Of a stretch of 5,431 nt of DNA, positions 5,372 through 5,431 are shown in pieces. Under the pieces are notes generated by a model that was not told the origin of the DNA, ran no database searches, and was given only the letters and a program-made list of their open reading frames with translations. This stretch comes from Alphaproteobacteria bacterium (lineage in GTDB: Bacteria; Pseudomonadota; Alphaproteobacteria; BOG-932; Roseiterribacteraceae), in contig CAJCJC010000017.1 of the NCBI GenBank assembly GCA_903970575.1, forward strand, positions 1-5,431, in the 5' to 3' direction. Both the position numbers and the translations under genes were made by a program. Within the stretch, counting starts at the first letter, position 1. Every line of letters begins with the position of its first letter.

Positions 5372-5431
5372 ATGCGGAAAATCTCGTTCGCCGTATTGGC
5401 GGGCTTGGTCCTCGCTCTGGCGCCCGTCGTC
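5372..5431 (+). CDS. 5' end of a gene for an exported protein (signal peptide only; truncated by the window edge)
   Basis: Only 20 codons are visible, reading MRKISFAVLAGLVLALAPVV. They form a typical Sec signal peptide start: a short positive n-region (R2, K3) followed by a continuous hydrophobic core rich in Ala, Leu and Val. The frame is open to the window end. With the good ribosome binding site upstream, this is probably a real gene for a periplasmic, outer-membrane or secreted protein. The mature part is outside the window, so no function can be given. It is divergent from the membrane-anchored hydrolase and shares the 330-bp intergenic region with it. Confidence 0.7.
   Translation, partial: MRKISFAVLAGLVLALAPVV

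Noticed and set aside
5358..5431. ATG at 5358 as the start of the right-edge gene
   Set aside because: It is in a different frame that gives Trp/Ser/Arg-rich sequence, while the ATG at 5372 gives a proper signal peptide with a well-placed GGAG.

Overview
This is a GC-rich, densely coding window. Codon use and the transketolase sequence suggest a proteobacterium, most likely an alphaproteobacterium. That assignment is inferred from sequence character and not from any search. No rRNA, tRNA, CRISPR array, insertion sequence or phage gene is visible.

Layout. Positions 1-561 (+) hold the 3' part of a SAM-dependent methyltransferase that enters from the left edge. It runs tail-to-tail into a minus-strand Rieske non-heme iron oxygenase (558-1646); the stop codons overlap and sit in the loop of a GC-rich inverted repeat. 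A 226-bp gap (1647-1872) with several short repeats separates the Rieske gene from a complete transketolase (1873-3921, minus). After another 169 bp comes a membrane-anchored alpha/beta hydrolase (4091-5041, minus). A 330-bp divergent intergenic region (5042-5371) follows. It ends at a plus-strand gene cut by the right edge after 20 codons (5372-5431), whose start encodes a typical signal peptide.

How the genes relate. Hydrolase, transketolase and Rieske oxygenase share a strand, but the 169- and 226-bp gaps make a tight operon unlikely. Transketolase is central carbon metabolism (non-oxidative pentose phosphate or Calvin-type carbon shuffling). The oxygenase and methyltransferase look like accessory or catabolic/biosynthetic enzymes of unknown substrate. 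The oxygenase has no ferredoxin or reductase gene beside it in the window.

I do not see convincing evidence for a previously undescribed multi-gene system. The points most worth a second look are the methyltransferase/oxygenase stop-codon overlap inside a hairpin, the short His-x3-His iron-ligand spacing in the oxygenase, and the repeat-rich region upstream of the oxygenase.
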